From Azolla caroliniana (taxonomy: Eukaryota; Polypodiophyta): a stretch of DNA of 64,000 nt. The stretch covers positions 8,618,001 through 8,682,000 of the forward strand of contig JBHGNT010000015.1 in the NCBI GenBank assembly GCA_043228905.1, read 5' to 3'. The notes below the pieces were generated by a model. The model had not been told where the DNA came from and searched no databases. It was given only the letters and a program-made list of their open reading frames with translations. The number at the start of each line of letters is the position of its first letter. Position 1 is the stretch's first letter. The position numbers and the translations under genes were made by a program. Positions 29,941 to 41,613 of this stretch are shown here, one piece after another.

Positions 29941-30580
29941 TGTGAAAGTGATTTTAGAATTCAAGGTATTGGACACTACAAGAATAAAAGTTATGAAGCA
30001 TTCACATCTGGAGGTCAAGAACACGAGCTAAGGTTTGGAGGATAAGTCAAACAAAAAGCAAGACACATGGAGAAAAGTAAAAGAAGAAAAAAGCGCGCCA
30101 CCAAAACACAGTCTAAAACAAACGCTCATAACTCATTCATTTTGATGCCAAATATCATGTTCAAATATGAGTTAGAAATCTTATGAAGAGAGCTATCCGC
30201 AGCTTTTTAAAGCTCTAAATTTGGATCTTGGTTGAGGGAGATATGATAATTAGAAGATCGTTGTGTCATAACTAAGAATAGGAGATGGAAAAACTCTAAA
30301 AAAAGCGTGGAAAAGAACGCAAAGGAAACTTATCTAGTAGAGGAGAACTTCATATAAAGCAAGAAAAGTAAGGTGGTGGAAGGGAGAGTCTACTTGTTGT
30401 GGTGTTTTTCTTGCCTATTCATGTAGTGTGGTTATGTTGTTATCCATATATGTTTGTAGACTTGGATTTATGTATCTTCTTTCTCTCTTCCTTCCATCAT
30501 GACTATTCATTATCAATAGATCTTTGTGGTTTTGGATATATATATCTTCCTTCTCTCTTCTTTCTATCATCTCTCTATCA
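29941..30580 (+). mobile_element. G5 5' LTR
   Basis: 640 bp from TGTGAAAGTG to CTCTCTATCA. AT-rich, with CT-rich TTCTTTCTCTCTTCC runs near its end. Confidence 0.85.
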
Positions 30581-30599
30581 TTTTTGGCGTTCTAGGGAG

Positions 30600-31056
30600 G
30601 GCCGATCCTTTCTGTATAATGGGAGGAACGGTTGTCCACTCAATGATGGTTGGATCTACCGATTCATCATCAAACTGATGCCAAGATATGGAGTTCGCAA
30701 TGCGACAGATCTACAAAGAGAACTTTTCCAATTGCGTATGGTTTCATCAATGTGCTACCTCGAGTATGAGAAGAATTTTTTGGATATATGGTCCACTTGG
30801 ATTCAACTTGTTGGAGGCGTTCAAGATGCAAAGATTCAAAGCAGGGCTAGATGCATATTTTCAATATGAAGTGCATATGAAGTACCCAAGGTCTTTCCAT
30901 GATTTACTTCGAGTATGTCAAAGTTATGATCAACAATTAAAGACGCTATTATTCGGTGAAGCATATGGAGTATCGACGTCATATACCATAAATCCAAGTT
31001 GTGGGCATCAACTCTTCAACAACAATTTGATCAAGAGCCAAGAGAATTACTTGTAA
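30600..31056 (+). pseudogene. G5 gag-like frame
   Basis: Two overlapping frames read MEFAMRQIYKENFSNCVWF, IYGPLGFNLLEAFKMQRFKA, GLDAYFQYEVHMKYPRSFHD and LLRVCQSYDQQLK. The layout recalls the retrotransposon gag domain of gypsy elements. No zinc knuckle is visible. Confidence 0.6.
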
Positions 31057-31208
31057 TGCATGATTGGAGTATCATGAACTTATCACCATCAAAGGATCCA
31101 CCACAACTAACCAAATGTATAAAGGAGAAGGAATCATCTATCGACAATGGCAAGCAAGAAGATAAAAGCATAACAATTGATGAATCTTCGTGGGATAGGC
31201 AAAACAAA

Positions 31209-31643
31209 TGATGAGATACAAGCTCAACATTGGCCGGATCGGTTGTGCAAGCCAAGAACCGGATCGGTTGGGACCGTTCGATTAGGCCGGACCAGTGCGT
31301 ACACTGGGTGCGTAAACCGGTGCGCAACAAGAAGTCATAGCGGTGCGTAAACCGCGAGGCCGTTGGAAACATATTCCGCGTAGGAATATATTTTGGGAGT
31401 TTGTGTAGAGCTCATTTATGAGCATTGAAGTACGTGTTGGTACTTCTATCAGTCCGTATGGACTTGTATAAAAGTGCTCACTAAGCACATCCTATGTACA
31501 GACTGAGTATTATTTTTTTAATACAAGTGTGTGTATTGACTCTCTCTCTCTCTCTCCCTCGTAATGTGTGTCCAAGCTCTCCATTAAACTTGTGTTTTCC
31601 TACGTTCTGCTTTCTGTTGCTTCCGCACGTTATTCTTTTTACA
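31209..31643 (+). mobile_element. Copia solo LTR (C1 family) inside G5
   Basis: 435 bp from TGATGAGATACAAGC to TTTTTACA, flanked by perfect 5-bp duplications ACAAA (31204-31208 and 31644-31648). It matches the C1 LTR. It is the product of LTR-LTR recombination that removed the internal region. Confidence 0.9.
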
Positions 31644-31648
31644 ACAAA

Positions 31649-32320
31649 TCATTCCACATGGTGTCTAAGGAGGAAGAAGAAGTCATTGAAGAGAAAAGCA
31701 TTATCACCTTGGAGAAGATGATTTCAAGCTATATCCAAGGAGAAGAGCATCTAAGGTTTAGTTCTTTTCTTTCTGAGTTTCCAAAATTACTCATAAATGT
31801 CCATTCACAGATAAAAGGAGAAGATTGCTTCAAAGACCTTATCAAGTTGAAGGTACCAATTGCCCAAACTCTTCAAGAATCTACGGTTGTGCAAAAGAAA
31901 GATCATAAAGCATTGTTACAAGAGAGTTTCATTTATCATATGGAGGATTTGAAGTTTATATCACCTATTGTTGTGGTTCCAAAGGAGAAAGATGTCAACT
32001 TCCAACCCTTGAATGATTCAAGCAAACGAGATCAATTTTTACTTTCTTTTCGAGATGACATTCTAGATGAAATGGTCATACATACAAAACAAGGTAATGT
32101 GGAGAATGTGGTGTGCCAAGAAGAAGGTCATGTTGATGAAGCAAAGATCAAAGTAATTCAAAAGGTGACAACTCCGACAAGTCTCAAAGCTTTGAAGGTG
32201 TTTGTGCAAAAGGTTCGTTCGCTCGAAAGATTTATTCATATGTTGACATGCTTACTTCTATCAAGAGTTATGTATCACATGGACCTACTTGTGTTTGAAA
32301 ACTTGATGAAGGTATACTAA
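31649..32320 (+). pseudogene. G5 second frame with pol trace
   Basis: The frame includes MVSKEEEEVIEEKSIITLEK, FSSFLSEFPKLLINVHSQIK and ISPIVVVPKEKDVN, and ends with IKVIQKVTTPTSLKALKVF, VQKVRSLERFIHML. That last part matches the stretch after gypsy RT (xAIxxMPxPxxLKxLRxFLGxVxYLRRFI). The rest is unrecognised. Pol was probably deleted from both sides. Confidence 0.55.
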
Positions 32321-32568
32321 TTGTTGTAACCTCTTTCTTTGTGTTGACAAGGAGAAAAATGATGATGGCAATTGTCAATGTGTGTGTGCGTGTAGGAGTG
32401 TGAGGTTTTTCCTACTGTTTAGCAGGGGTTTCACTCACATAATTTGTTTCTTTTTTTCTCTCCTTCTTTATCTATAGCCATGACTAAGGCAAAGGAGAAT
32501 TTTTGGTTTTATTAGTAGCTTAGGGTTCACCATAAATGGTTCACCAAGAAGCAAGGGGGAGGGCTAAA

Positions 32569-33210
32569 TGTGAAAGTGATTTTAGAATTCAAGGTATTGG
32601 ACATTACAAGAATATAAGTTATGAAGAATTCACATCTGGAGGTCAAGAACACGAGCTAAGGTTTGGAGGATAAGTCAAACAAAAAGCAAGACACGTGGAG
32701 AAAAGTAAAAGAAGAAAAAAGTGCGTCACCAAAACACAGTCTGAAACAAAGGCTCATAACTCATTCGTTTGGACCCCAAATATCATGTTCAAATATGGAT
32801 TAGAAATCTTATGAAGAGAGCTATCCGTAGCTTTTTAAAGCTCTAAATTTGGATCTTGGCTAAGGGAGATATGATAATTAGAAGATCGTTGTGTCATAGC
32901 TAAGAATAGGAGATGGAAAAGCTCTTAAAAAAGCATGGAAAAGAACACAAGGGAAACTTATCTAGTAGAGGAGAACTTAATATAAAGCAAGAAGAGTAAT
33001 GTGGTGGAAGGGAGAGTCTACTTGTTGTGGTGTTTTTCTTGCCTATTCATGTAGTGTGATTGTGTTGTTATCCATATATCTTTGTAGACTTGGATTTATG
33101 TATCTTCTTTCTCTCTTCCTTCCATCATGATTATTCATTATCAATAGATCTTTGTGGTTTTGGATATATATATATCTTCCTTCTCTCTTCTTTCTATCAT
33201 CTCTCTATCA
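32569..33210 (+). mobile_element. G5 3' LTR
   Basis: 642 bp, same ends as the 5' copy, with only scattered substitutions. Confidence 0.85.
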
Positions 33211-33670
33211 ATGAGGACATCATTGAAGAACTAGCGAAGAAGGTTGAGACGGTCATGCTAGTGAATATGAATCGTTAGGGCCCCAAAGGAAAAGAACCCT
33301 TTAGATGCGTGTGGTGCGATAGCATGGACCACATGAGAAGGGGTTGCGCAAGCCTTCGAGATGCCATTCGACAAAATATTGTATACATGGATGGAAACAT
33401 GATCTACTCAAATGAAACCAGAAGTCCCCTACGAGTGAATTTCGGAAGAGGAGGAATGAAGAAAGGTATGGAAGATGCCGAGACGACTCATGTGGATGTG
33501 ATGCACTATGCTGCATTGGCCAAAATAAGAGTCGGGAAAGGCAAAACTGAAGTTGCTAGAGCAGGAGCAAAGTTTTGTTCTATCGTTCTCGAGAATGAGA
33601 AGAAGGGAAAAGTCACTTCGAATGAGGTAGAGCTTGTGGACCGAAGTGTGCAAAGAATATCCAGTGGATG
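33211..33670 (+). pseudogene. G3 gag, second part with zinc knuckle
   Basis: EDIIEELAKKVETV, a stop, then CVWCDSMDHMRRGC (CCHC knuckle, ~33309-33350), NIVYMDGNMIYSNETRSPL, RVNFGRGGMKK and IRVGKGKTEV. It aligns with G2 gag 260-350. The reading continues directly from the part before G5. Confidence 0.85.
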
Positions 33671-35072
33671 ACAACACCATACTCGCGGAAGTGATGTGTG
33701 ACAACCACAAGGTGTTCGTGGATGAAAAGAGAAAAAGAATGGAAGGGTAAGACAACCCATCAAAAATACATGAAACAAGGAGCGTGAAAAAGAAAGAAGA
33801 TGTAGAAGCAAGTCAAGCTTTACAAACTGAGGAAGGAGAATCAAGCCGAAAAGGGGAGTCAAGCAAACGAGTCAAAGAAACGGTTCGGCCCGTGAGGGTT
33901 GATGTTGAAGACCCCGCTCGGAAGACAAGAACTATGCCTACCTATAACCTAAGGTCAAACATAGAGCAGATGACAAATCTGAAGAAGATTCTCGAGAAAA
34001 GTGTTCTTGATAGCCACGTGACCTTGTCCTTAAGAGAAATTCTCGGCATTACGAAGAAGTTCCATGATACAATCGTAGACCTTGTAAAGAGAAAAAGGCA
34101 AAAGTCGGACGAGGAAGAAGAGAAACCACTAAAAGCAAATACAATGTCATAACGATGGCAAGGGAGGAAGTCGATGAAGATATGGTGGGCAACCACTATA
34201 CTCGAACTCATTGGGCACGAGCGACAACGAAGACGCCGGTGAAGATCGGGGAGAAGAAAGAGACCGTGGTATCCTTGATTGACCATGGCTCGGAGATCAA
34301 CCTCATGTCAACCGAGTTTTACAAAAAAGGAAGATGACCAATTAATACAAATCACAGATGGATTCGAACGGAAACAAAAGCCACAGAGGACTTGTATGGA
34401 GCTTGTCCCAATGTTAAAGTCACAATTGGGGATGTGGTGATGGATCAACACTTCTTCGTGCAAGAATCGGCTTCACATCCTATCATCCTAGGACAACCGT
34501 ATATCACATCATCCCAGATGGAGACCAAGGTGTTCGATAATGGAGCAGCCTTCGTGCGAGTCGTCTTGACAGTCAAAGATCTGTTCAATTCCTAACGGTG
34601 TGAGCAAATCATGAAAGGAACCGAGATAACCTTGGAGGCAAATCCTCGGATTTTTATAGCGGACTATTGAAGCATGGGGCACAATTAGTACGAGAGATCA
34701 AAAGTCCCCACAAGAAAGTAGAGCTCGTGGATTGCAAGGAGAAGCAACATGTGTCACACCTAGTGGCGCATGTAAACTAGGACTACTCAACAAGAAGGAC
34801 AAGCGTCGGATACAAGACTTCAAGAAGATGTTGCAAAAAGAAAACATAATAGAAGAAGAAGAATTCGTGACTCATATTATAGAAGAAGCCTCATTTAACG
34901 ACACCATCGGCGAAATCGAGGAAGTCGTGAACTTGAGCTATCAACACGTGATTTCGGTTAACTCCGTCAACATGTATGCTATCATTGATGAATATCATCG
35001 AAGCATCTTGATGGAGGAAGCTGACATCAACACAATATAAAACAGTGGATAGAAAGATCAAGCTAGTTGCGG
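33670..35072 (+). pseudogene. G3 protease and pol linker
   Basis: Linker MPTYNLRSNIEQMTNLKK, VLDSHVTLSLREILGI and KKFHDTIVDLVKRKR; protease LIDHGSEINLMSTEFYKKG (~34275-34335); a stop; ELYGACPNVKVTIGD-type and HPIILGQPYI. Then the GGATTTTTA frame-change site (~34648) and GEATCVTPSGACKLGLLNKK, VISVNSVNMYAIIDEYHR. It breaks at G6, inside KTVDRKIKLVAV. Confidence 0.82.
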
Positions 35073-35711
35073 TGTCGTGATGTTGCGTGTCCAATGGGAG
35101 AAATTGTGAAATAGTGTAGTTCCACGCACATAGCACAAATGATTAAAGGTATGAAAATTATCCTAAGGCCTAGTGGCATTCGAGTGCATATAGAGGGGTG
35201 CAAGCAAGATTTGAACCTTGCACCTCCAAGATAAAAAACATTTATCTTACCATTAGGGCTACTACCAAGTACTTTAAATATTATGTATTTCTTTTCATAT
35301 TCAAAAGGCATAGGAAAACAACTGTACAAAACCATGTTCCAAGCCCATGGTTTTGTGCATGCCACAAGAAAAACCGTGTGCCCAAAAACCATGGGTCCAA
35401 GCCCATGGTTTTGTGCATGTTAGAAGCATGGATAGACCTATAAAAACCTCTTAAGGCTTGTGTAAAGGGGAGGCTCAATATGTGATATCACCATCACCAC
35501 CATCATCAATATAATACTCTCATTTATCTTTTTCTAATTAAACATCTTCTCTCAAGTGTATCAATTTTCTTTAATCTTTTCAAGTGTGACATTGTCTTCC
35601 TCGACTCAAACATCCACATCATTGTCTTTTAAGGTCATCTAACGTCCTCCTCAGTCCGAGACCCCGGTGATCCCGCTCAAGTAGCACATGCACACGAGCA
35701 TTTTCGTGACA
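35073..35711 (+). mobile_element. G6 5' LTR
   Basis: 639 bp, ending TTTTCGTGACA. It holds an antisense tRNA-like motif (35205-35270) and a hairpin-bearing tandem repeat (AACCATGGG...CCCATGGTT, 35330-35420, two units). Confidence 0.87.
35205..35270 (-). other. tRNA-like motif in G6 LTR
   Basis: Minus strand: TAGCCCTAATGGTAAG and GGTTCAAATCT, with an 8-bp GGTGCAAG/CTTGCACC stem round the B box. Repeated in the 3' LTR at about 38025-38095. Confidence 0.45.
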
Positions 35712-35749
35712 TCTTTTGGTGAAACCGACGTGAATAGCGGTAGGGGAGG

Positions 35750-36440
35750 ATGAAGATGGACGAGGAATATCTCATGGAGGCAATGTCAAAGATGATAATG
35801 GAATTTTCAAGAGAAGGGAAAAGACGAGATATGGCCCAACAAGCCGTCGAAAGCGTGGTTGAGTGAGTCCAATATATTCTAAAAGTCTACAATGCCGAGA
35901 TGGATTCAAGAGGTGTGAACGAAGCTATCAAGCGGGAGTACTTTTGTCGGGTGTGGTGGCTGAACCGATCTACAAAGAGGTAAAAGAGCTTCAAGAAGCT
36001 CATGATTCGTGGGTAACTTTCAAGGAAGCTCTATTGAAGACATATGGCTAGGAGAGACCGAAGGGGGGAGGTTGTCGTGAGTTCAACCAGTGGGTGGCAT
36101 CGGTGAGGACCCATCAAGGTGCGACACAAGCATTCCTAGACTTCGAGTGTCATTTTTCTCAATTGTCGAAACAGGAACAAAGATTGGTGGGGGTGGATAA
36201 GGTCTTGTTGTTTGTGAAGTTGATCGATCGAAGGGAAAGGGTGGCCATTGGACTCAAACTCAAAGAAGATTATGGTGCAAATGGCCTCACTGAGGATTGG
36301 AGAAAAGTGGAAAGAGTATGCTGACTACATGATAAGAGGAAGACGAGATTCTATTAGGCAACAACACAACCCACGAGAGATGGTGAAAGGAGGACGGGAT
36401 GCGACTACACACAACCACCTAAAGAAGAAAGCTTGAAGAC
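35750..36440 (+). pseudogene. G6 gag
   Basis: From the ATG at 35750: MKMDEEYLMEAMSKMIMEFS, stops, YNAEMDSRGVNEAIKREYF, VRTHQGATQAFLDFECHFSQ, LSKQEQRLVGVDKVLLFVKL and IDRRERVAIGLKL. It aligns with G1 gag (LLQEFEKRFARLSTLDRMVL). The zinc knuckle is not seen. Confidence 0.75.
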
Positions 36441-36651
36441 GGAAGGTTCGATGGTACTCGACATAGAGGCCTTCGTAAAGGAGGCATATGAGAGTTTAAA
36501 GGTGCAATTCAAGGCCAAAGAGAAGCCTAGAATGGAGCCAAAACCGAGGCAATTGGTGATCAAGGAAGAGGAGACCTCCTGACAAATATGGACTAATGAT
36601 ACGGCCAATACGAAGTCCCAAGTTCGGTACGACAGTACCACGGGAGAAGGT

Positions 36652-37440
36652 GTGAAACAAGCCACCTTCTCGACTTACGAAGGAACGACGGTCAAGAGAA
36701 AGGCCGAAGACTCGAGAGTGGGAAATGCTGCTTTAAGAGTGGATGAGCATTTCGGAACACATGTGTCCAAAATATCGAGTGATGAAGGTGCAAGCATGAC
36801 CAAAGCTTGCGTGATCGAGGGATGTAAAGAGTGCAATGTCGATGTGATTGAGACAGTAGCCACGAGGAACGACATCGAGTCGCATATGGCTATGGATGAG
36901 AAGACGGTGACCGATGGTGCTGAGGTTCTCCCCACAATTGTTCTTGAAACTTCGGAAGTTGTGGCCGATTGCCAACGTGAGACCGGAGAGATGGAAGGTG
37001 GCGACAGGAAATTGAAGGACTGAAACGGCGATGAGGACGATGAGGTGAATGACCACAGATGAAGGGATCCCTCCACACCGGTTCTGGAGACTTCGGCAGT
37101 TGTGTCCGAGAGCCAACATAACACAGGAGAGATGGAAGGTGGCGGTGAGGAGATGAGGGTCAAAGCCAGCGCATACGGAGGAACTGTGGCCAGAAAGGAG
37201 GCCAAGAACAAAGCTACGATAGAATTTGATAAAGAGCCAGAGAGCGGAAAGAAAGGAAGAACCGGAAGACAAACCGAATGGAAGATGACAGGGTTGGTAT
37301 TCCGACCCGAATGGAAGCCAACCCGGATGGGAACTAATCAACCGGGCCCGACCCAACTGAAACCCGGACGGAAGCCGACCCGAATGGAAGCCGTTCGTTT
37401 GAGTCCGATTCGGTTGAATGCAAATCTAGACGAAGGCTGA
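36652..37440 (+). pseudogene. G6 hydrophilic region with internal repeats
   Basis: Two frames carry a repeated motif: VLETSEVVADCQRETGEMEG (~36936) and VLETSAVVSESQHNTGEMEG (~37077), about 140 bp apart, then RPEWKPTRMGTNQPGP and LKPGRKPTRMEA repeats. No domain is recognised. It occupies the place where pol would be. Confidence 0.5.
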
Positions 37441-37862
37441 CCAAGAGAGAAGTTGATTGGTCGAGACCAATCTAGACAAAAGTTGAGCCGACCTAACCAT
37501 AGGTTCAAGTTGATGAGCCGCGACACCCAGTCGAGGCTAGTGAGGATGAGGAAAGGCAAACATGAGACGAGAAAGGCCGATCGGAGGAAGTTTGATGACT
37601 AAGGAGATGGTCGGGATGAAGGCAGCACACGTACGATGCATGAAGGGTTACGCTCAGGAGGAGAAAAAGGGGCTATGCCAAGTGGTCATGGCAACGCGAA
37701 GGGCGAGCGAATGATATGGTTGATCGGGTAGTGATGATGGTTCAGGTGGAAGGAATGCATGTGCTCAAAATGGAGGACAAAGGCCGACACAGGCGAACGT
37801 AAGAAAGAAAGAAATCAAAGGCCAACCACCTTTGAGTCCACCACATCACTCTTTTCTTCTTG

Positions 37863-37899
37863 GCACATGCCGGAGGATGTGCGGTTTGGTGGGGGTGGA
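37863..37899 (+). other. G6 stem-loop and polypurine tract
   Basis: GCACAT (37863-37868) and ATGTGC (37877-37882) flank GCCGGAGG; GGTTTGGTGGGGGTGGA follows directly up to the 3' LTR. Confidence 0.75.
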
Positions 37900-38551
37900 T
37901 GTCGTGATGTTGCGTGTCCAATGGGAGAAATTGTGAAATAGTGTAGTTCCACACACATACCACAAATGATTAAAGGTATGAAAATTATCCTAGGGCCTAG
38001 TGGCATTCGAGTGCAAATAGAGGGGTGCAAGAAAGATTTGAACCTTGCACCTCCAATATAAAAAACATTTATCTTACCATTAGGGCTACTGCCAAGTACT
38101 TTAAATATTATGTATTTCTTTTCATATTCAAAAGGCATAGGAAAACAACCGTACAAAACCGTGTGCACAAAACCATGTTCCAAGCCCATGGTTTTGTGCA
38201 TGCCACAAGAAAAACCGTGTGCCTAAAAACCATGGGTCCAAGCCCATGGTTTTGTGCATGCCACAAGAAAAACCGTGTGCCTAAAAACCATGGGTCCAAG
38301 CCCATGGTTTTGTGCATGTTAGAAGCATGGATAGACGTATAAAAACCCTCGTAAGGCTTGTGTAAAGGGGGGGCTCAATATGTGATATCATCATCATCAA
38401 TATAATACTCTTATTTATCTTTTTCTAATTAAACATCTTCTCTCAAGTGTATCAATTTTCTTAATCTTTTCAAGTGTGACATTGTCTTCCTCGACTCAAA
38501 CATCCACATCATTGTCTTTTAAGGTCATCTAACGTCCTCCTCAGTCTAAGA
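37900..38551 (+). mobile_element. G6 3' LTR (3' end missing)
   Basis: Matches the 5' LTR but has three hairpin-repeat units instead of two (38160-38320) and stops at AGACCCTGGTG, where G3 RT-linker codons (DIWQKMKEV) resume. Confidence 0.85.
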
Positions 38552-39540
38552 CCCTGGTGGAAAAGACATCTGGCAAAAGATGAAGGAAGTCACGAATGAT
38601 CCAAACTTAAGGGATCCGAAGGCAATAGGTCATGTCTTCAAGGGAAGCTACGAGTTGGAAGGGAGGATTTCCTCCTCCCTACAGAGGAGTGAATGTTCCG
38701 CGGAATGCTTGAGAGACATGGGAAAGCCTTCGCTTTCTCTCCACAAGACATCGGTTGTGCCGACCCAAAGATTATAGAGCCGATGGTGATATTTACAGTG
38801 CCTCATGTACTTTGGAACCTCATGCCGATACCAGTTCCAAGAGCTCACACTCCAAATTTGATTGAGCTTCGAAAGGAAAAGGTTAAGATGGGGATTCTTG
38901 AGCCGTCGAATGCTCCCTACTCCAATAGATGGTTTACGGTGCCGAAGAAGAACGGGTCCTTGTGCTTTATTCAAGATCTCCAACCCATCAATAAGGTGAC
39001 AATCCGAAATGCCAGAATCGGTCCAAGTGTAGATGAATTTGTTGAGGCCTTCGCGGGAAGATCAATCTATTCGATTGGTGATCTCTACTCAGGCTATGAC
39101 CAGTTTCAATTGGCTGTCGATAGTAGAGACATAACGACAATGAGGATGCCAATCGGGTTGGTAAGGATGTGCACCTTACCCCAAGGTGCGACAAACTTCG
39201 TAGCCCACATGGTGAATGCCATGAACAAAGTGTTGAAGGATTGTATCCCTAATATCACAATGCCCTTCTGAGATGACATTTCGATCAAAGGATGCTTGGT
39301 GGAAGAAAAAGATGAATCGAAAGATCAAAATGGATGTCGGAGATTTGTATCAAACCATATAGAAGACTGTGAGAGAGTGCTACAAAGATTAGAAGGAGCC
39401 GGACTAATATTCTCCAGAGAAAAGTCGGCATTCGGCCAACACGAAGTCCCAGGAGTGGGACATCTTTGCGGACCATATGAACGGAAACCCTCTCCTGAGA
39501 AGGTGAATGCTATTCAAGACATGCGAGAAGAATGTATATC
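38552..39540 (+). pseudogene. G3 reverse transcriptase
   Basis: WQKMKEVTNDPNLRDPKAIG, then after a frameshift GMLERHGKAFAFSPQDIGC, PIPVPRAHTPNLIELRKEK, YSNRWFTVPKKNG, FIQDLQPINKVTIRNAR, GDLYSGYDQFQLAVDSRD and LVRMCTLPQGATN. The catalytic box reads F-stop-D-D (TGA at 39269-39271). It continues CERVLQRLEGAGLIFSREKS. Enzymatically dead as written. Confidence 0.87.
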
Positions 39541-40375
39541 CTAGACATAGGTGCGAAGATTCTTGGGACCATGTGCCTTTTATTATATCTGGATTCCGTA
39601 CTATGATCACGTCGCCGAGCCATTCTATGCATTTCTAAAGAAAAGAAGGAAGTTCCAATGACGAGACGAGCATACAAACACGATGCGAAGATTGAAGAAA
39701 CTATTTCTTGAAGCTCCAGTGCTAAGAAAGGCCGACTATACCGGAGGAAAACCGATTTATGTGATTGTAGATACGAGCCCAACTGGAATTGGGTGAGTCA
39801 TCAACCAAGAAGGAGAATATAGTGCATAGTATGCGATCCGGTTTGGTGCAAAGGTTCTCAGCGAACGATAACAAAGATACGCCCAAGTCAAGCGGGAATT
39901 TTGGGGTATTGTGTCTGCAGTGAAGATGGACAAAAACTACCTAATCGGGTCGGAAGTGATCATTGAGATAGATTGTCTCCCAATCCTCGGGATGATCTCA
40001 AGATGTGCGACACTAGATCTAGCTATGCTAAGGTGGATCGCCTATATCAAATCTTTAAACCTAGAGATCCGCCACATTGTAGGCAAGAAGAATGTCATGG
40101 CTAACATGTTGTTGAGGGCAAGATTTGAGACTGAAAGTGACATGGTTTCAGAAGATAAAGACGTCATCCTTGACTTCCTTAAGATGGCACGACTATCAGC
40201 GGAAGACAAGGGCATGTTAACCCTCCACGCCTTCAACGAAAATGAGTACGAAGTAGAATGGTTAGTGATTGGTAGATTCTTAAGAACAATCATGGTGGAT
40301 GCTTCGTGGAAGGAGGAAGCTTTACGAATCCAGAAGAAAGCTTACCAATACATTCTAAAGGGAGGATTCCTCTAG
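39541..40375 (+). pseudogene. G3 RNase H
   Basis: FYAFLKKRRKFQ, GGKPIYVIVDTSPTGIG (first Asp), YAIRFGAKVLSER, KREFWGIVSAVKMDKNYLIG, EVIIEIDCLPILGMIS, WIAYIKSLNLEIRHIVGKKN. It has several stops. It is homologous to G2 pol 165-290. Confidence 0.85.
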
Positions 40376-41552
40376 CAACACCCGACGAGAAGGACAGGAA
40401 TGCCGCGTCGAGTAGTGGGGAAGAAAGAGGAGCAAGTAACCATGATGTCTGAATTCCACGAGAGTCCTTGGGCAGGTCAAAGAGGAACATGGTTGACATT
40501 CGAAAAGTTGAAGGAGAAATATTGGTGGCCATGCATGTAAAAAGACGTACTCCATTTCGTGTCCACATGCTAAACTTGCCAAGTACATTCGAACATATGT
40601 CATCGTGCTCAGTTACGGCCGACATACCCGCTTACCATACACTTCAAATGGATGGTGGATCTGGTCTCGATGCCAATGGGAGTGGGACAAATGAAGTACT
40701 TAGTATTGGCAAGAGAAGACCTAACAAATCAAGTGGAAGGACAGGCCTTGGCAAATAAGACAACGTCAACTGTTTGCAAATTTCTACTCAAAGAGGTCGT
40801 CTGCCGATACGGATGTGTGGGAAAGATAGTGTTTGACCGAGGGGAGCTGGATGCACACGAAGCAACGGAGCTCTTCGAATGACTAGGTGTGAAGCTCTCC
40901 CTCACGACTTCCTACAATCCAGAAGCGAATGGAAAGATCGATCGAGGGCATGGACCAATAGTCAAAGCCATCGTACGAGCATGCAACAGTCGAGTCAAGA
41001 ACTGGCCATGACTATTGCCCTATGCCTTGTGGGCTGAAGAAACTACACCCAGTTAATTGACAGGGTATATGCCAGCAGAGCTTATGTATGGACAGAAACC
41101 AGTAATGCCCATTGAAAGGACAATCGCCTCATGGGTAGTGATACCATGGGAGAACGAGATGAGCCGAGAAGAATTATTAGCATTGAAATAAGGTCCAAAG
41201 ATCTAGAAAAAATGTGAAAGATGATGGAGGCAGCCCGAGTGAAGAAGGAGATTGGGTATTAGTCTACGACAACAACCTTGACAATCAACACAGGACAATA
41301 ACAAAGTTTGCAAGAAGATGGTTCGGACCGTATATGGTGACTAGTGCCAACGACAATGCCACATACCATCTTGTAGAGCTAGACGGATCAAGGTTAGCCA
41401 TACCCATTGCGGGAAAAAGAGTGAAGATTTTCAAGAAAAGACAAGACGAGGGTCCTAACCTCGATCACCTCAACGATGAAGATAGTAGGAAGGAACCTGC
41501 AAACTTGAGCTATATGAACAAGGATGTGGAGGAATCTGATTGGTCATCGTAG
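40376..41552 (+). pseudogene. G3 integrase
   Basis: Zinc finger remnant EFHESPWAGQRGTW and KLKEKYWWP (the second His is replaced by Gln); core KWMVDLVSMPMG (Asp), GKIVFDRGELDA (Asp, ~40830) and SYNPEANGKIDRGHG, where the catalytic Glu position reads Asp. Then YMPAELMYGQKPVMP and IPWENEMSREELLA, a broken stretch, and RRWFGPYMVTSANDNATYHL (GPY/F). It ends in an acidic tail (DVEESDWSS). Confidence 0.85.
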
Positions 41553-41576
41553 CCAAAATCTCACACTCTCTTCTTG

Positions 41577-41613
41577 GCACGTACCAGAGGACGTGCGGTT
41601 TGGTGGAGGTGGA
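41577..41613 (+). other. G3 stem-loop and polypurine tract
   Basis: GCACGT (41577-41582) and ACGTGC (41591-41596) flank ACCAGAGG. Compared with G1, G2 and G6, one A-T pair has become G-C on both sides. The tract GGTTTGGTGGAGGTGGA follows. Confidence 0.78.

Larger units (their letters stand above)
29941..33210 (+). mobile_element. G5: short LTR element nested in G3 gag
   Basis: LTRs 29941-30580 and 32569-33210 are near-identical (~640 bp, TGTGAAAG...CTCTATCA). ATGAT and ATGAG flank it (4/5 match), and a polypurine tract (AAGGGGGAGGG) precedes the 3' LTR. The internal region is only about 1.5 kb after removing a solo LTR, with a gag-like frame and a trace of pol, so it would need proteins from another element. 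Confidence 0.85.
35073..38551 (+). mobile_element. G6: gag-only gypsy relative nested in G3
   Basis: LTRs start TGTCGTGATGTTGCG at 35073 and 37900. The 3' LTR lacks its last ~48 bp at the junction with G3. Internally it has a primer site (TTGGTGAAACCGACGTGAA), a damaged gag, a repeat-bearing hydrophilic region, the stem-loop and a polypurine tract, but no protease, RT, RNase H or integrase. It shares gag and both cis-acting ends with G1-G3. Confidence 0.87.

Noticed and set aside
36675-37356. Minus-strand ORFs of 178 and 207 codons in G6
   Set aside because: Complement of the G6 repeat-bearing region. Composition mirrors the plus strand and no domain is present.
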